Shown here piece by piece: positions 56,012 through 64,000 of a DNA stretch of 64,000 nucleotides; the first letter of the stretch is position 1, and each line of letters opens with the position of its first letter. This DNA is from Umezawaea tangerina (GTDB lineage Bacteria > Actinomycetota > Actinomycetes > Mycobacteriales > Pseudonocardiaceae), in the NCBI RefSeq assembly GCF_003002815.1, contig NZ_PVTF01000001.1, forward strand, positions 620,001 to 684,000. Reading direction: 5' to 3'. The notes beneath the pieces are model-generated. The model made no database searches. It saw only the letters and a list, made by a program, of their open reading frames with translations, and was not told the origin of the DNA. Position numbers and translations under genes: made by a program.

Positions 56012-56137
56012 TCAGTCGGTCTTCACCGGCTCGTCGTGGGTCTGGTGCTGACCGTTCGTCTCCACCGGCGGGATCACCGGTGGGGACGGCTCGGCAGCCT
56101 TGTCGGGCTTGTCGACGCCAGGCGGCTTGGCGGTCAT
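56012..56137 (-). CDS. 41-residue proline-rich microprotein
   Basis: A short ORF beginning MTAKPPGVDKPDKAAEPSP and ending THDEPVKTD, rich in Pro, Lys, Asp and Glu and with no hydrophobic segment. GAGGAGG lies five bases before the ATG, one of the best ribosome-binding sites in the window. It precedes the sigma-CHAT genes on the same strand. I recognise no family. It could be a regulator or cleavage target of the CHAT protein (speculation). Confidence 0.55.
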   Translation of the reverse strand: MTAKPPGVDKPDKAAEPSPPVIPPVETNGQHQTHDEPVKTD

Positions 56138-56370
56138 CTAGCCTCCTCGATCGGGGTCATGAGGTCTGTCACCAGCACAAGAGCCCACTCGCCCTGAGTA
56201 GATACACCCATCCGGAAACTTTCTTGCGCGGAAGTCCCGGCTGTGGTTCGCCAGCGTGCACACCGGACCGGCCGGGTGCCGCCGGGAGGGTGACGCCGAC
56301 GGCGCACGGGTGACCCGGCACGCCGTCCCAGTGGGTCCGCCGACCCCTCCCCGAGCACCCGCCGACGCCG

Positions 56371-56386
56371 TATGGTCTAGACCATG
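56371..56386. promoter_or_regulatory. DasR responsive element (dre) on the cutC start codon
   Basis: TATGGTCTAGACCATG contains the perfect 14-bp palindrome ATGGTCTAGACCAT, the DasR core. The ATG of cutC (56384) is inside the right arm and TATGGT can serve as the -10 element. Confidence 0.85.
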
Positions 56387-57043
56387 CTGGAAGTCATCGC
56401 ACTCGACGCGGCCGACGCCGAAGCCGCGCAAGCCGGTGGAGCACACCGGTTGGAACTCGTCTCCGACATGGCCTCCGACGGCCTCACGCCGCCCCCGGAC
56501 GTGCTCAGGAGCGTCCTCGCCGCCACCGACCTCCCGGTCAGGGTCATGCTCCGCGACGCCAAGGGCTTCGCGCCCGGCAGCGTCGACCGCCTGCGCCGCG
56601 ACGCGGCCGCGCTCCGCGAGCTGGGCGCGACGGAGTTCGTCCTCGGCTTCCTCACCGCGTCGGGCGAGGTCGACGAGGACGCGTGCACGGCCGTGCTGGC
56701 CGAGCTGGACGGCTGCCGGTGGACGTTCCACCGCGCGCTGGACAACTCCGCCGACCCGCTCGCCTCCTGGTCGGTCGTCGCGGAGCTCGGCTGCGACACC
56801 GTCCTGGCGAGCGGCAGCCCCAAGGGCGTCGCGGACGGCCTCCCGGTGCTGCACGAGCTGGCCGCGCGCCAATCGGAGGACGGGATGCTCCTGCTGGTCG
56901 GCGGAGGGCTCAAGGCCGAGCAGGTCGCGCCCCTGCGGGCGGTGGGCGCCACCGGCTTCCACGTCGGCAGCGCCGTCCGGCCGTCGGGCTGGGCCGGTCC
57001 CGTCGACGCGGAGGCCGTGCGCGCCTGGGCGAATCTGGTCTGA
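56384..57043 (+). CDS. cutC: CutC-family protein
   Basis: A 219-residue TIM barrel of the CutC family, with the conserved GGAHRLELVSDMASDGLTPP near residue 20-40, VRVMLR, FVLGFL, FHRALD and TVLASGSP. The family was once linked to copper handling, but its true activity is uncertain. No ribosome-binding site is possible because the predicted -10 element is only seven bases before the ATG, so the mRNA is probably leaderless. DasR control suggests a role connected with amino-sugar metabolism here. Confidence 0.9.
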   Translation: MLEVIALDAADAEAAQAGGAHRLELVSDMASDGLTPPPDVLRSVLAATDLPVRVMLRDAKGFAPGSVDRLRRDAAALRELGATEFVLGFLTASGEVDEDACTAVLAELDGCRWTFHRALDNSADPLASWSVVAELGCDTVLASGSPKGVADGLPVLHELAARQSEDGMLLLVGGGLKAEQVAPLRAVGATGFHVGSAVRPSGWAGPVDAEAVRAWANLV

Positions 57044-57150
57044 ACCTTGCCGAACGGACACACCGCTCCTATTCTCGCCGAATCGCTCGTTGCTCATCGC
57101 GAAATGAACGTTGCGCATGTTGCAATAAATCCGGCTGAGGGGATTCTGAG

Positions 57151-58434
57151 ATGCGGTTCGCGGTTATAGCTGCGGTGTGTTCGGTGGCGTTGGCGGCTTG
57201 CGCGCCGGTCACGTCGTCGGGCCCGGCGGCGCAGACCGGCGACGAGAAGACCGGCCAGCTGCGGGTGTGGCTGTTCGACGAGGTCAACCGCGCGCCCAAG
57301 GAGGAGGTCGTCAAGGAGGCGGTCGCCGAGTTCCAGGCCGCCCACTCCGGCGTGACCGTGGACGTGCAGTACATCCAGGTCGCCACCCGCGCCGAGCGCT
57401 TCAAGGCGGCCTTCAGCGACCCGAAGAGCGCGCCGGACGTCGCCGAGTTCGGCAACACCGACCTCGCGGGCTACGTGGCCGCTGGTGGGTTCGCCGACAT
57501 CAGCAAGGAGGTGTCGGACTGGGCCGACGCCAAGGACTTCGTGCCCGCCGTGCTCGACACAGCCAAGGTGGAGGGCAAGGTCTACGGCCTGCCCTGGTAC
57601 GTCGGCGTGCGCGCCCTCTACTACCGCACCGACGTGTTCACCGAGCTCGGCGTCCAGCCACCCAAGACCCTCGACGAGATCGCCCCGCTCGCCCGGCGGA
57701 TCCGCGCCGCGAAGCCCGACCTGCTCGGCATCTCCGCCGGCGGCAAGTACACCTTCGGCATGCTGCCCTTCGTCTGGGCCAACGGCGGCGACCTCGCCGC
57801 GGTCGCGGGCGCGAAGTACGCCGCGAAGATCGACAGCGCCGAGTCGCGCAAGGGCGTCGCCGCCTACACCGAGCTGCTCGCCGACGACATCTGCCCGCCC
57901 TCGCAGTGCGCCGCCAACGGCGGTGACGCGAGCGTCGAGGCGTTCCGCGCGGGCAAGGCCGCGATGGTCATCGGCGGCGACTTCAACCGCAAGTCCGTCG
58001 ACGCCAGCGCCGCGGCGGGCAAGTACGCCGTCGTGCCGCTGCCCGGCACCACCGCGGGTTCGATCGCCCCGGCGTTCGCGGGCGGCAACCTGCTCGGCGT
58101 CATGAAGGGCACCGAGCGCAGGACGCTGGCCAACCAGTTCCTCCAGCTCCTGGGCGGCAAGCAGTACCAGCGCAAGATGTTCCAGGCGATGGGGAACCTG
58201 CCGACGTTCGCCGACGTGCAGGCCGACGTGGCGAAGAACGACGCGTTCGAGCAGCCGTTCATCAAGACCCTCGAGGCGGGCACCAGGTTCGTGCCCATCA
58301 CGTCGACGTGGGCCAAGATCGACGCCCAGGCCGTGATCCCCACGATGCTCCAGCAGATCGCGGCTGAGGGCGTGGACGTCGAGACGGCGACGAAGACGGC
58401 GGCCGAGTCGATGAACGCGGTCTTCACCTCGTGA
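57151..58434 (+). CDS. Sugar-binding lipoprotein of third ABC importer
   Basis: A 427-residue solute-binding protein. A short signal peptide ends in lipobox ALAAC (Cys at about residue 17), followed by a binding fold beginning GQLRVWLFDEVNRAPKEEV. GAGGGG lies about nine bases before the ATG. It is the first gene of an operon with two permeases and GH20, all coupled by GTGA overlaps. A degenerate dre-like sequence (CTGGTCTGAACC) at 57035 and a TTGC...GCAA repeat at 57111-57125 are possible control sites. Confidence 0.93.
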   Translation: MRFAVIAAVCSVALAACAPVTSSGPAAQTGDEKTGQLRVWLFDEVNRAPKEEVVKEAVAEFQAAHSGVTVDVQYIQVATRAERFKAAFSDPKSAPDVAEFGNTDLAGYVAAGGFADISKEVSDWADAKDFVPAVLDTAKVEGKVYGLPWYVGVRALYYRTDVFTELGVQPPKTLDEIAPLARRIRAAKPDLLGISAGGKYTFGMLPFVWANGGDLAAVAGAKYAAKIDSAESRKGVAAYTELLADDICPPSQCAANGGDASVEAFRAGKAAMVIGGDFNRKSVDASAAAGKYAVVPLPGTTAGSIAPAFAGGNLLGVMKGTERRTLANQFLQLLGGKQYQRKMFQAMGNLPTFADVQADVAKNDAFEQPFIKTLEAGTRFVPITSTWAKIDAQAVIPTMLQQIAAEGVDVETATKTAAESMNAVFTS

Positions 58435-59342
58435 CGCAGCGGATGGCGAGGGGGCACCGGCTGCCCAGGGGAGACGGACGGGCGGCGCTCGCGTACCTCA
58501 CCCCGGCACTGCTGGTGCTCGGCGGCCTGATGGCCTACCCGATCTACCAGCTGGTGCTCATCTCGCTGTTCGACTACGGCCAGGAACAGGTCAGCGGCGG
58601 CGCGCCGCTGGTCTTCCTGGGCCTGGGCAACTACACGGAGCTGTTGGCGGACAAGCAGTTCTGGACGGTGCTGTGGCAGACCGTCGGGTTCGCCGCGACC
58701 TGCGTGGTCGGCACCCTGGTGGTCGGGGCGGCGCTCGCCGTCCTGGCCACCAGGGTCCGCACGTGGGCCAGGACGCTGCTGTTCCTGGCCGCGCTCGGCG
58801 CGTGGGCCACCCCGGCCGTCGCGGGCTCGACGATCTGGCTGTTCCTGTTCGACGCCAACTTCGGGCTGGTCAACGAGGTCCTCGGCAGCACCGGGTTCTC
58901 CTGGACGTTCGACCGCTGGACGGCCTTCGGCCTGGTCGCCGCCCAGGTGGTCTGGTGCTCGTTCCCGTTCGTCATGGTCACCCTCTACGCGGGCATCAAG
59001 GCCATCCCGCAGGAGGTCGTCGAGGCCGCGGCGCTCGACGGCGCGTCCACGGTCCGCACCGCGCGCAGCGTCCTGCTGCCGCTGCTGCGCCCGCTGATCC
59101 TCGTCGTCACCATCCAGTCGGTCATCTGGGACTTCAAGGTGTTCACCCAGATCTACGTGATGACCAGCGGCGGCGGCATCGCGGGCCGCAACCTCGTCCT
59201 CAACGTCTACGCCTACCAGCAGGCCTTCGCCGCGTCCGAGTACGGCCTCGGCGCGACGATCGGCGTGGTGATGACCGCCCTGCTGCTGCTGATCACCATC
59301 GGCTACCTGCGGGCGCTGCGGAAGTCGGGAGAAGAGCTGTGA
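58431..59342 (+). CDS. Carbohydrate ABC permease (MalF type)
   Basis: A 303-residue permease with six or seven hydrophobic segments. The EAA loop reads EVVEAAALDGASTVRTARS, and WDFKVFTQIYVMTSGGG is shared with the permease at 18555. The GTG start overlaps the binding protein stop by four bases. It pairs with the next protein to form the pore. Confidence 0.92.
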   Translation: MTQRMARGHRLPRGDGRAALAYLTPALLVLGGLMAYPIYQLVLISLFDYGQEQVSGGAPLVFLGLGNYTELLADKQFWTVLWQTVGFAATCVVGTLVVGAALAVLATRVRTWARTLLFLAALGAWATPAVAGSTIWLFLFDANFGLVNEVLGSTGFSWTFDRWTAFGLVAAQVVWCSFPFVMVTLYAGIKAIPQEVVEAAALDGASTVRTARSVLLPLLRPLILVVTIQSVIWDFKVFTQIYVMTSGGGIAGRNLVLNVYAYQQAFAASEYGLGATIGVVMTALLLLITIGYLRALRKSGEEL

Positions 59343-60181
59343 GGCGTCCCGGTCGGCTGATCGCCGAGCTGGTCACCGTGGTGGTCGCGGCGGTGGTCGC
59401 GTTCCCGCTGTACTGGATGGTGCTGACCGCGCTGAAGCCCGCCGACGAGGTGATCTCGGCGGACCCGCGGCCGTGGACGCTGGCGCCGACGCTGGACAGC
59501 TTCACCCGCGCGCTGACCGTGCAGAGCTTCGGGCGGTACTTCCTGAACAGCCTGGTGGTCGCGCTGGTCGTGGTCGTGCTGAGCCTGCTGATGTCGTTCC
59601 TGGCCGCGACCGCGTTGACCCGCTTCAGGTTCCGCGGCCGCACCACCATGCTGATCATGCTGCTGGTGGTGCAGATGGTGCCGGTCGAGGCGCTGACGGT
59701 GCCGCTGTTCTTCATGATGCGGTCGGTCGGCGACGCGGTGCCGCTGTTCGGGCTGAACCACCTCGGCTCGCTGGTGCTGGTGCACCTGGCGTTCAGCATG
59801 CCGTTCGCGATCTGGATGCTGCGCGGGTTCGTCGCGGCGGTGCCGGTGGAGCTGGAGGAGGCCGCGACGCTGGACGGCGCGAGCCGGTTCCGGTTCGTGT
59901 GGCAGGTGCTGTTCCCGTTGGTGGCACCGGGACTGGTGGCCACCAGCGTGCTCGCGTTCATCCACGCCTGGAACGACTTCCTGTTCGCCAAGACGTTCAT
60001 CATCTCGGCCGCGGAGAACCAGACGCTGCCGTTGGCGCTGCAGGTGTTCGTCAAGCCCGACCAGAACGACTGGGGAGCGATCATGGCCGGTTCGACGTTG
60101 ATGACCATCCCGGTGCTGGTGTTCTTCGTGCTGGTGCAGCGCAGGCTCGTGTCCGGTCTCGCCGGGGCGGTGAAGGGGTGA
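59339..60181 (+). CDS. Carbohydrate ABC permease (MalG type)
   Basis: A 280-residue permease with six helices, the EAA loop ELEEAATLDGASRFRFVWQ and the family end VSGLAGAVKG. GTG start in a GTGA overlap with the preceding permease, and its own stop overlaps the GH20 start in the same way. No ATPase follows. Confidence 0.92.
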   Translation: MRRPGRLIAELVTVVVAAVVAFPLYWMVLTALKPADEVISADPRPWTLAPTLDSFTRALTVQSFGRYFLNSLVVALVVVVLSLLMSFLAATALTRFRFRGRTTMLIMLLVVQMVPVEALTVPLFFMMRSVGDAVPLFGLNHLGSLVLVHLAFSMPFAIWMLRGFVAAVPVELEEAATLDGASRFRFVWQVLFPLVAPGLVATSVLAFIHAWNDFLFAKTFIISAAENQTLPLALQVFVKPDQNDWGAIMAGSTLMTIPVLVFFVLVQRRLVSGLAGAVKG

Positions 60182-61566
60182 GCCTGCTGCCCCGCCCGGT
60201 CCGGTTCACGGCCGGAACCGGGGTGACCCGGCGGGTCGAGCCGGTGGTGTCGTTCGTGGACGGACCGCCGGAGTCCTACCGGATCGAGGTCACCACCGAG
60301 GGCGTCTCCGTGGCGGCGGCGGACGAGGCCGGCGCGTTCTACGCGCGGCAGACCCTCCGCCAGCTGCTGGGGCCGAACGCCTTCCGGGCCGCGGCGATCG
60401 GCGCCGAGCCGCCGGTGCTGCCGGTGTGCGTGGTGGAGGACCGGCCGCGGTTCGGCTGGCGCGGCTGCATGGTCGACGTGGCCCGGCACTTCCTGCCCAA
60501 GCACGACCTGCTGCGGTACGTGGACCTGCTGGCGGCGCACAAGCTCAACGTGCTGCACCTGCACCTGACCGACGACCAGGGCTGGCGCTTCGAGGTGAAG
60601 CGGTACCCGCGGCTGACCGGGGTCGGGTCGTGGCGGCCCGAGTCCCGCTACGGCGACCGGCGGGCGAAGCGGTCGACCGGCAGGCCGCACGGCGGGTTCT
60701 ACACCCAGGACGACCTGCGCGAGGTCGTGGCGTACGCGGCGGAGCGGCACGTCACGGTGGTGCCGGAGGTCGACGTGCCCGGACACAGCCAGGCGGCCAT
60801 CGCGGCCTACCCGGAGCTGGGCACCGGTCCGGTGCCGGGGGTGTGGACGGACTGGGGCGTCAACGAGAACGTGCTGAACCTGGCGGAGTCCACAGTGGAC
60901 TTCTACCGGAACGTGTTCGACGAGCTCGTGGACGTCTTCCCCGGCGAGGTGATCGGCCTCGGCGGCGACGAGGTGCCGGGTGCCACGCGGGCGCACGGCG
61001 GGTTCGTCCGCGCCATCGCCGCGCACCTGGCGGCGCACGGGCGGCGGGCGTTCGGCTGGGACGAGATCGCCGACGTCGGACCGCTGCCCGACGGCGCGGT
61101 GCTGGCGTCGTGGCGCGGGGAGGAGGCGGGGGTCGCGGCCGTGCGGAACGGCCACGACGTGGTGATGTGCCCGGAACGGCACGTGTACCTGGACTACCGG
61201 CAGTCCGACTCGCCCGACGAGCCGATCCCGGTCGGCACGGTGCTGTCGCTGGAGGACGTCCACCGGTACGAGCCGGTGCCCTCCGAGCTCACCGGCGACG
61301 AGCCCGGCCGCGTGCTGGGCGCCCAGGCGAACCTGTGGACCGAGCACCTCGACTCGGCCCGACGGCTGGACTACGCGGCGTTCCCGCGGCTGGCGGCGTT
61401 CGCGGAGGTGGTGTGGAGCGGGGGCGAGCGGGACGAGGCGGAGTTCCTCGACCGGCTCGCCACCCACCACCTCCCGCGGCTCGACGCCCTGGGCGTGGAG
61501 TACCGGCCCCTCGCCGGTCCGCACCCGTGGCAGAGGATGCCGGGGGTACCTGGCTTCCCACGGTGA
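60178..61566 (+). CDS. Glycoside hydrolase family 20 beta-N-acetylhexosaminidase
   Basis: A 462-residue GH20 enzyme. An N-terminal GH20b-like alpha/beta domain (about 1-88) precedes the TIM barrel. The catalytic pair Asp264-Glu265 is in GLGGDEVPG. Other conserved blocks are HKLNVLHLHLTDDQGWRFE and VPEVDVPGHSQAAIAAYPEL. No signal peptide is present, so it acts on imported chitobiose or oligosaccharides in the cytosol, complementing the GH3 enzyme at 16298. It ends exactly where the convergent PspC gene ends. Confidence 0.93.
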   Translation: MSLLPRPVRFTAGTGVTRRVEPVVSFVDGPPESYRIEVTTEGVSVAAADEAGAFYARQTLRQLLGPNAFRAAAIGAEPPVLPVCVVEDRPRFGWRGCMVDVARHFLPKHDLLRYVDLLAAHKLNVLHLHLTDDQGWRFEVKRYPRLTGVGSWRPESRYGDRRAKRSTGRPHGGFYTQDDLREVVAYAAERHVTVVPEVDVPGHSQAAIAAYPELGTGPVPGVWTDWGVNENVLNLAESTVDFYRNVFDELVDVFPGEVIGLGGDEVPGATRAHGGFVRAIAAHLAAHGRRAFGWDEIADVGPLPDGAVLASWRGEEAGVAAVRNGHDVVMCPERHVYLDYRQSDSPDEPIPVGTVLSLEDVHRYEPVPSELTGDEPGRVLGAQANLWTEHLDSARRLDYAAFPRLAAFAEVVWSGGERDEAEFLDRLATHHLPRLDALGVEYRPLAGPHPWQRMPGVPGFPR

Positions 61567-61836
61567 TCAGAACGTCGGCGTCGTGTCCTGCGGCTGGTAG
61601 AGGTCCGGGGTGCTGATCTCCTCCTCGGGCATGAGCACCCAGCAGGCGACGTAGAGGACGGCGCCCGCGCCGAACCCGAAGAGGGTCGCGGCCACGAGGC
61701 CGATGCGCAGCAGCGTGGCGTCGACGCCGAGCATCTTCGCCGCGCCGCCGCACACGCCCGCGAGCATCCTGTCCTCGCGGCTGCGGCGGAGCTTCTTGAC
61801 CTTGTCGGTGGTCTCGTTGAGCACGTTGTTCGTCAT
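61567..61836 (-). CDS. PspC-domain protein
   Basis: An 89-residue protein with the PspC pattern: LRRSREDRMLAGVCGGAAKMLGVDATLLRIGLVAATLF, then a transmembrane helix through VLYVACWVLMPEE. It is probably a small inner-membrane stress protein or regulator. The ATG at 61836 is chosen over an upstream start at 61872 because the family begins there. Its stop abuts the GH20 stop. Confidence 0.87.
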   Translation of the reverse strand: MTNNVLNETTDKVKKLRRSREDRMLAGVCGGAAKMLGVDATLLRIGLVAATLFGFGAGAVLYVACWVLMPEEEISTPDLYQPQDTTPTF

Positions 61837-61927
61837 GGGTACGACGATGCCGCCCCGGAGCTGCGAGAACATCGGGGTGCGACCCTGACGTCCCCCGGAT
61901 CCGGACCCCTGGCCTTACCCTCAGTCG

Positions 61928-62785
61928 ATGACGCCCGACGAGCTCGCCGAGGAGCTGGACCGCGTCGGGTACCTGCCCGACGCCGGGGTGACGACGGCCG
62001 CGTTCCTCGCGCTGAGGATGCACCGGCCGCTGTTCTGCGAGGGCGAGCCGGGCACCGGCAAGACCTCGCTGGCGCTCGCGCTGGCCCAGGCGCTGTCGCT
62101 GCCGCTGATCAGGTTGCAGTGCCACGAGGGCATCGACGCCTCGCAGGCGCTCTACGACTGGGACTTCCCGCGGCAGCTGCTGCACCTGCGCGCGCTGGAG
62201 GCGTCCTCGGAGGGCGTGCTCGACGCGGACGCGGCGGAGGCCTCGCTCTACACGCGGCGGTTCCTGCTGGCCAGGCCGCTGCTGCGGGCGTTGGAGGAGG
62301 CGCCGTGCGTGCTGCTGGTGGACGAGGTCGACCGGGCCGACGACGAGTTCGAGGCGTTCCTGCTCGAGGTGCTGGACAGCAACGCGGTGACCATCCCCGA
62401 ACTGGGTGAGATCCGCGCGCTCGTGCCGCCGGTGGTCGTGCTGACCTCCAACCGGACGCGCGAGGTGCACGACGCGCTCAAGCGCCGGTGCCTGTACCAC
62501 TGGGTCGAGCACCCGGACCTGGCCCGCGAGGTGGCGATCATCCGGCGGCGGCTGCCGGGGGTGTCCGAGCGGCTGGCCGAGCAGGTCGCCGCGGCCGTGG
62601 GCAGGCTGCGCGAGCTGGACCTGCTCAAGCCTCCGGGGGTCGCGGAATCTTTGGACTGGGCGCGCGCGTTGCAGGCATTGGGCAAGTCCGAGCTGGACGC
62701 CGAGACCGCGGCGGTCACGCTCGGGGCCGTGCTCAAGTACCGCGAGGACGCCACCCGCGCGGTGGCTTCGGGCGTGCTGGGCTGA
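61928..62785 (+). CDS. MoxR-type AAA ATPase (CoxD-like)
   Basis: A 285-residue AAA protein with Walker A GEPGTGKT (39-46), Walker B VLLVDEVDRAD and sensor-1 VLTSNRTREVHDALKRRC. The sequence is closest to CoxD-type MoxR proteins that help mature molybdenum-containing CO dehydrogenase/xanthine dehydrogenase enzymes. The next two genes, VWA and XdhC, fit this role. ATG start. Confidence 0.88.
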   Translation: MTPDELAEELDRVGYLPDAGVTTAAFLALRMHRPLFCEGEPGTGKTSLALALAQALSLPLIRLQCHEGIDASQALYDWDFPRQLLHLRALEASSEGVLDADAAEASLYTRRFLLARPLLRALEEAPCVLLVDEVDRADDEFEAFLLEVLDSNAVTIPELGEIRALVPPVVVLTSNRTREVHDALKRRCLYHWVEHPDLAREVAIIRRRLPGVSERLAEQVAAAVGRLRELDLLKPPGVAESLDWARALQALGKSELDAETAAVTLGAVLKYREDATRAVASGVLG

Positions 62786-62876
62786 GCCCCACCCGCCCGG
62801 CTCCATGATCGGCGACAAGCCGCCACAAGGGATTTCCTGGACGATCCTCCAACCGCGGAAGGCGCACAATCGAAGG

Positions 62877-63953
62877 ATGACGGTGCTCACCGGCTACGTC
62901 GGGTTCGCCCGCGCGCTGCGCCAAGCGGGTGTGGGGTGCGGGCCGGACCGCGTGCAGGCGTACGTCGCGGCCGTCGACCACCTCGATCCGGGCAGCCGGG
63001 ACGACCTGTACTGGGCGGGCAGGCTGACGCTGTGCGGGGAGCCGGACGACCTGCCCCGCTACGACGCCGCGTTCGCCGCCTGGTTCGGCGGGGAGCAACC
63101 CCGCGGGCCGCGGCACCGCAAGCTGCGGCCGACCCAGCTCGCCGCGCTCAACGGCGGCGGGGCCGAGCAGGCGCCGTCCGGGCGGCTGGCCACCGCCGCG
63201 AGCGACGCGGAAGTGCTCCGCCACAAGGACATCGCCGGCCTCACACCCGCCGAGAAGGCGCACCTGCGCGAGCTGATCGCGACGCTCCGCCCGGAGCCGC
63301 CGCGGCGCCGGGCGCTGCGGGCGCGCAAGGCGGCCAGGGGGCGGCTGGACCCGAGCCGGACGCTGCGGGCGATGCTGGAGACCGGCGGCGAGCCCGCCCG
63401 GCCGCGCTACCGGCGGCGCGCGACCCGGCCGCGCAAGGTCGTGCTGCTGATCGACGTGTCCGGCTCGATGAGCCCGTACGCCGACGCCCTGCTGAGGTTC
63501 GCGCACGTGGTCGCGCGGGCCATGCCGACCGAGGTGTGCACGCTCGGGACCCGGCTGACCAGGGTCAGCCGCCAGCTCCGGCACCGCGACGCCGAGTTCG
63601 CGCTGACGTCGGCCACCCGCGCCGTGCCCGACTACGAGGGCGGCACGCGTCTCGGTGGGACGATCAAGGTGTTCCTCGACCGGTGGGGGCAGCGCGGGGC
63701 GGCTCGGCGCGCCGTCGTCGTGCTGTTCTCCGACGGCTGGGAACGCGGTGACCCCGCCCTGCTGGGCGACCAGATGGCCAGGCTGCGCAGGCTCGCGCAC
63801 GCGGTCGTCTGGGTCAACCCGCACGCGGGCAAGGACGGGTACGCCCCGACGCAGTCGGGGATCGTCGCCGCCCTGCCCCACGTGGACCGCCTGCTCGCGG
63901 GCCACAGCCTCGACACCCTGCGCCACCTGCTCAAGGAGATCAACCGTGCGTGA
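62877..63953 (+). CDS. VWA-domain protein (CoxE-like)
   Basis: A 358-residue protein with a C-terminal von Willebrand A domain. The MIDAS motif is Asp193-Val-Ser195-Gly-Ser197 (LIDVSGSM), with FSDGWERGDP later. The N-terminal half is helical, as in CoxE. It would work with the MoxR ATPase upstream as a metallo-chaperone pair. The ATG at 62877 has GAAGG adjacent, and an extension to 62805 is possible. The next gene overlaps it by 8 bases. Confidence 0.88.
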   Translation: MTVLTGYVGFARALRQAGVGCGPDRVQAYVAAVDHLDPGSRDDLYWAGRLTLCGEPDDLPRYDAAFAAWFGGEQPRGPRHRKLRPTQLAALNGGGAEQAPSGRLATAASDAEVLRHKDIAGLTPAEKAHLRELIATLRPEPPRRRALRARKAARGRLDPSRTLRAMLETGGEPARPRYRRRATRPRKVVLLIDVSGSMSPYADALLRFAHVVARAMPTEVCTLGTRLTRVSRQLRHRDAEFALTSATRAVPDYEGGTRLGGTIKVFLDRWGQRGAARRAVVVLFSDGWERGDPALLGDQMARLRRLAHAVVWVNPHAGKDGYAPTQSGIVAALPHVDRLLAGHSLDTLRHLLKEINRA

Positions 63954-64000
63954 TGTGCTCGACGAACTCGCACGCCGCGTGGCGAACGGGGAGACCGTCG
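63946..64000 (+). CDS. XdhC/CoxI-family protein (partial, runs off window)
   Basis: The first 18 residues, MRDVLDELARRVANGETV, match the start of XdhC/CoxI proteins that bind molybdenum cofactor for insertion into hydroxylases. The GTG has AAGGAG seven bases upstream and overlaps the VWA gene. Only context and the N-terminus support it. Confidence 0.65.
   Translation, partial: MRDVLDELARRVANGETV

Noticed and set aside
57031..57047. Fourth dre element before the third ABC operon
   Set aside because: CTGGTCTGAACCTT has three mismatches in the 12-bp core and lies over the cutC stop codon; too weak to list as a site.

Overview
The window is high-GC actinobacterial DNA. Dense GTG/TTG starts, 1-4 base start/stop overlaps, a DasR-type GntR regulator with its operators, two CIRCE boxes before groEL and a Mycobacterium-like gene order from thiE to groEL2 all point to a filamentous actinomycete. 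A Pseudonocardiales relative (Saccharothrix/Lentzea/Actinosynnema-like) is my best guess, but the genus is inference.

Region 1 (1-22 kb) is an amino-sugar/chitin-derivative uptake block. A minus-strand operon (ROK repressor, solute-binding lipoprotein, two permeases, GH4 phospho-glycosidase, BadF-type sugar kinase) is followed by a DUF3159 membrane protein, a second BadF-type kinase, a secreted subtilase and an FAH-family hydrolase with a nearby FCD-type GntR regulator. Next come nagA and, convergent with it, a second minus-strand operon (binding protein, two permeases, GH3 NagZ-like hexosaminidase, SIS deaminase-like protein) beside dasR. DasR-type operators lie before nagA, before the second ABC operon and, far away, on the start codon of cutC (56.4 kb).

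Region 2 (22-28 kb) holds an MFS exporter, a threonine dehydratase-like enzyme, a Thr/Ser-rich membrane protein, a secreted streptogrisin-like protease and an extradiol dioxygenase-family protein.

Region 3 (28-52 kb) follows the order seen in Mycobacterium tuberculosis from thiE to groEL2 (from memory): thiE, thiO-thiS-thiG, thiD-thiC, def, DUF3263, LytR_C protein, CDC48-like ATPase, pssA, psd, moeA and groEL2. Two TPP riboswitches control the thiamine genes. The order is interrupted by an internally deleted IS110 transposase with small HTH genes, and by an M48 protease flanked by a 27-bp tandem repeat and a MITE-like hairpin. AIM24, cold-shock and Ser/Thr kinase genes precede groEL2.

Region 4 (52-56.2 kb) is the least ordinary part. 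It contains a TPR-CHAT protease-like protein, a small beta-rich protein and an ECF-like sigma factor. Upstream is a 41-residue proline-rich microprotein with a strong ribosome-binding site, separated from the sigma gene by a hairpin. I flag this as the best candidate for an undescribed system.

Region 5 (56.3-64 kb) returns to sugar metabolism: cutC, then a binding protein, two permeases and a GH20 hexosaminidase. A PspC protein follows, and the window ends in a MoxR ATPase / VWA protein / XdhC set typical of molybdenum-hydroxylase maturation. None of the three ABC importers has its own ATPase gene here, so a shared MsiK-type ATPase elsewhere is expected. I found no tRNA, rRNA or CRISPR array.
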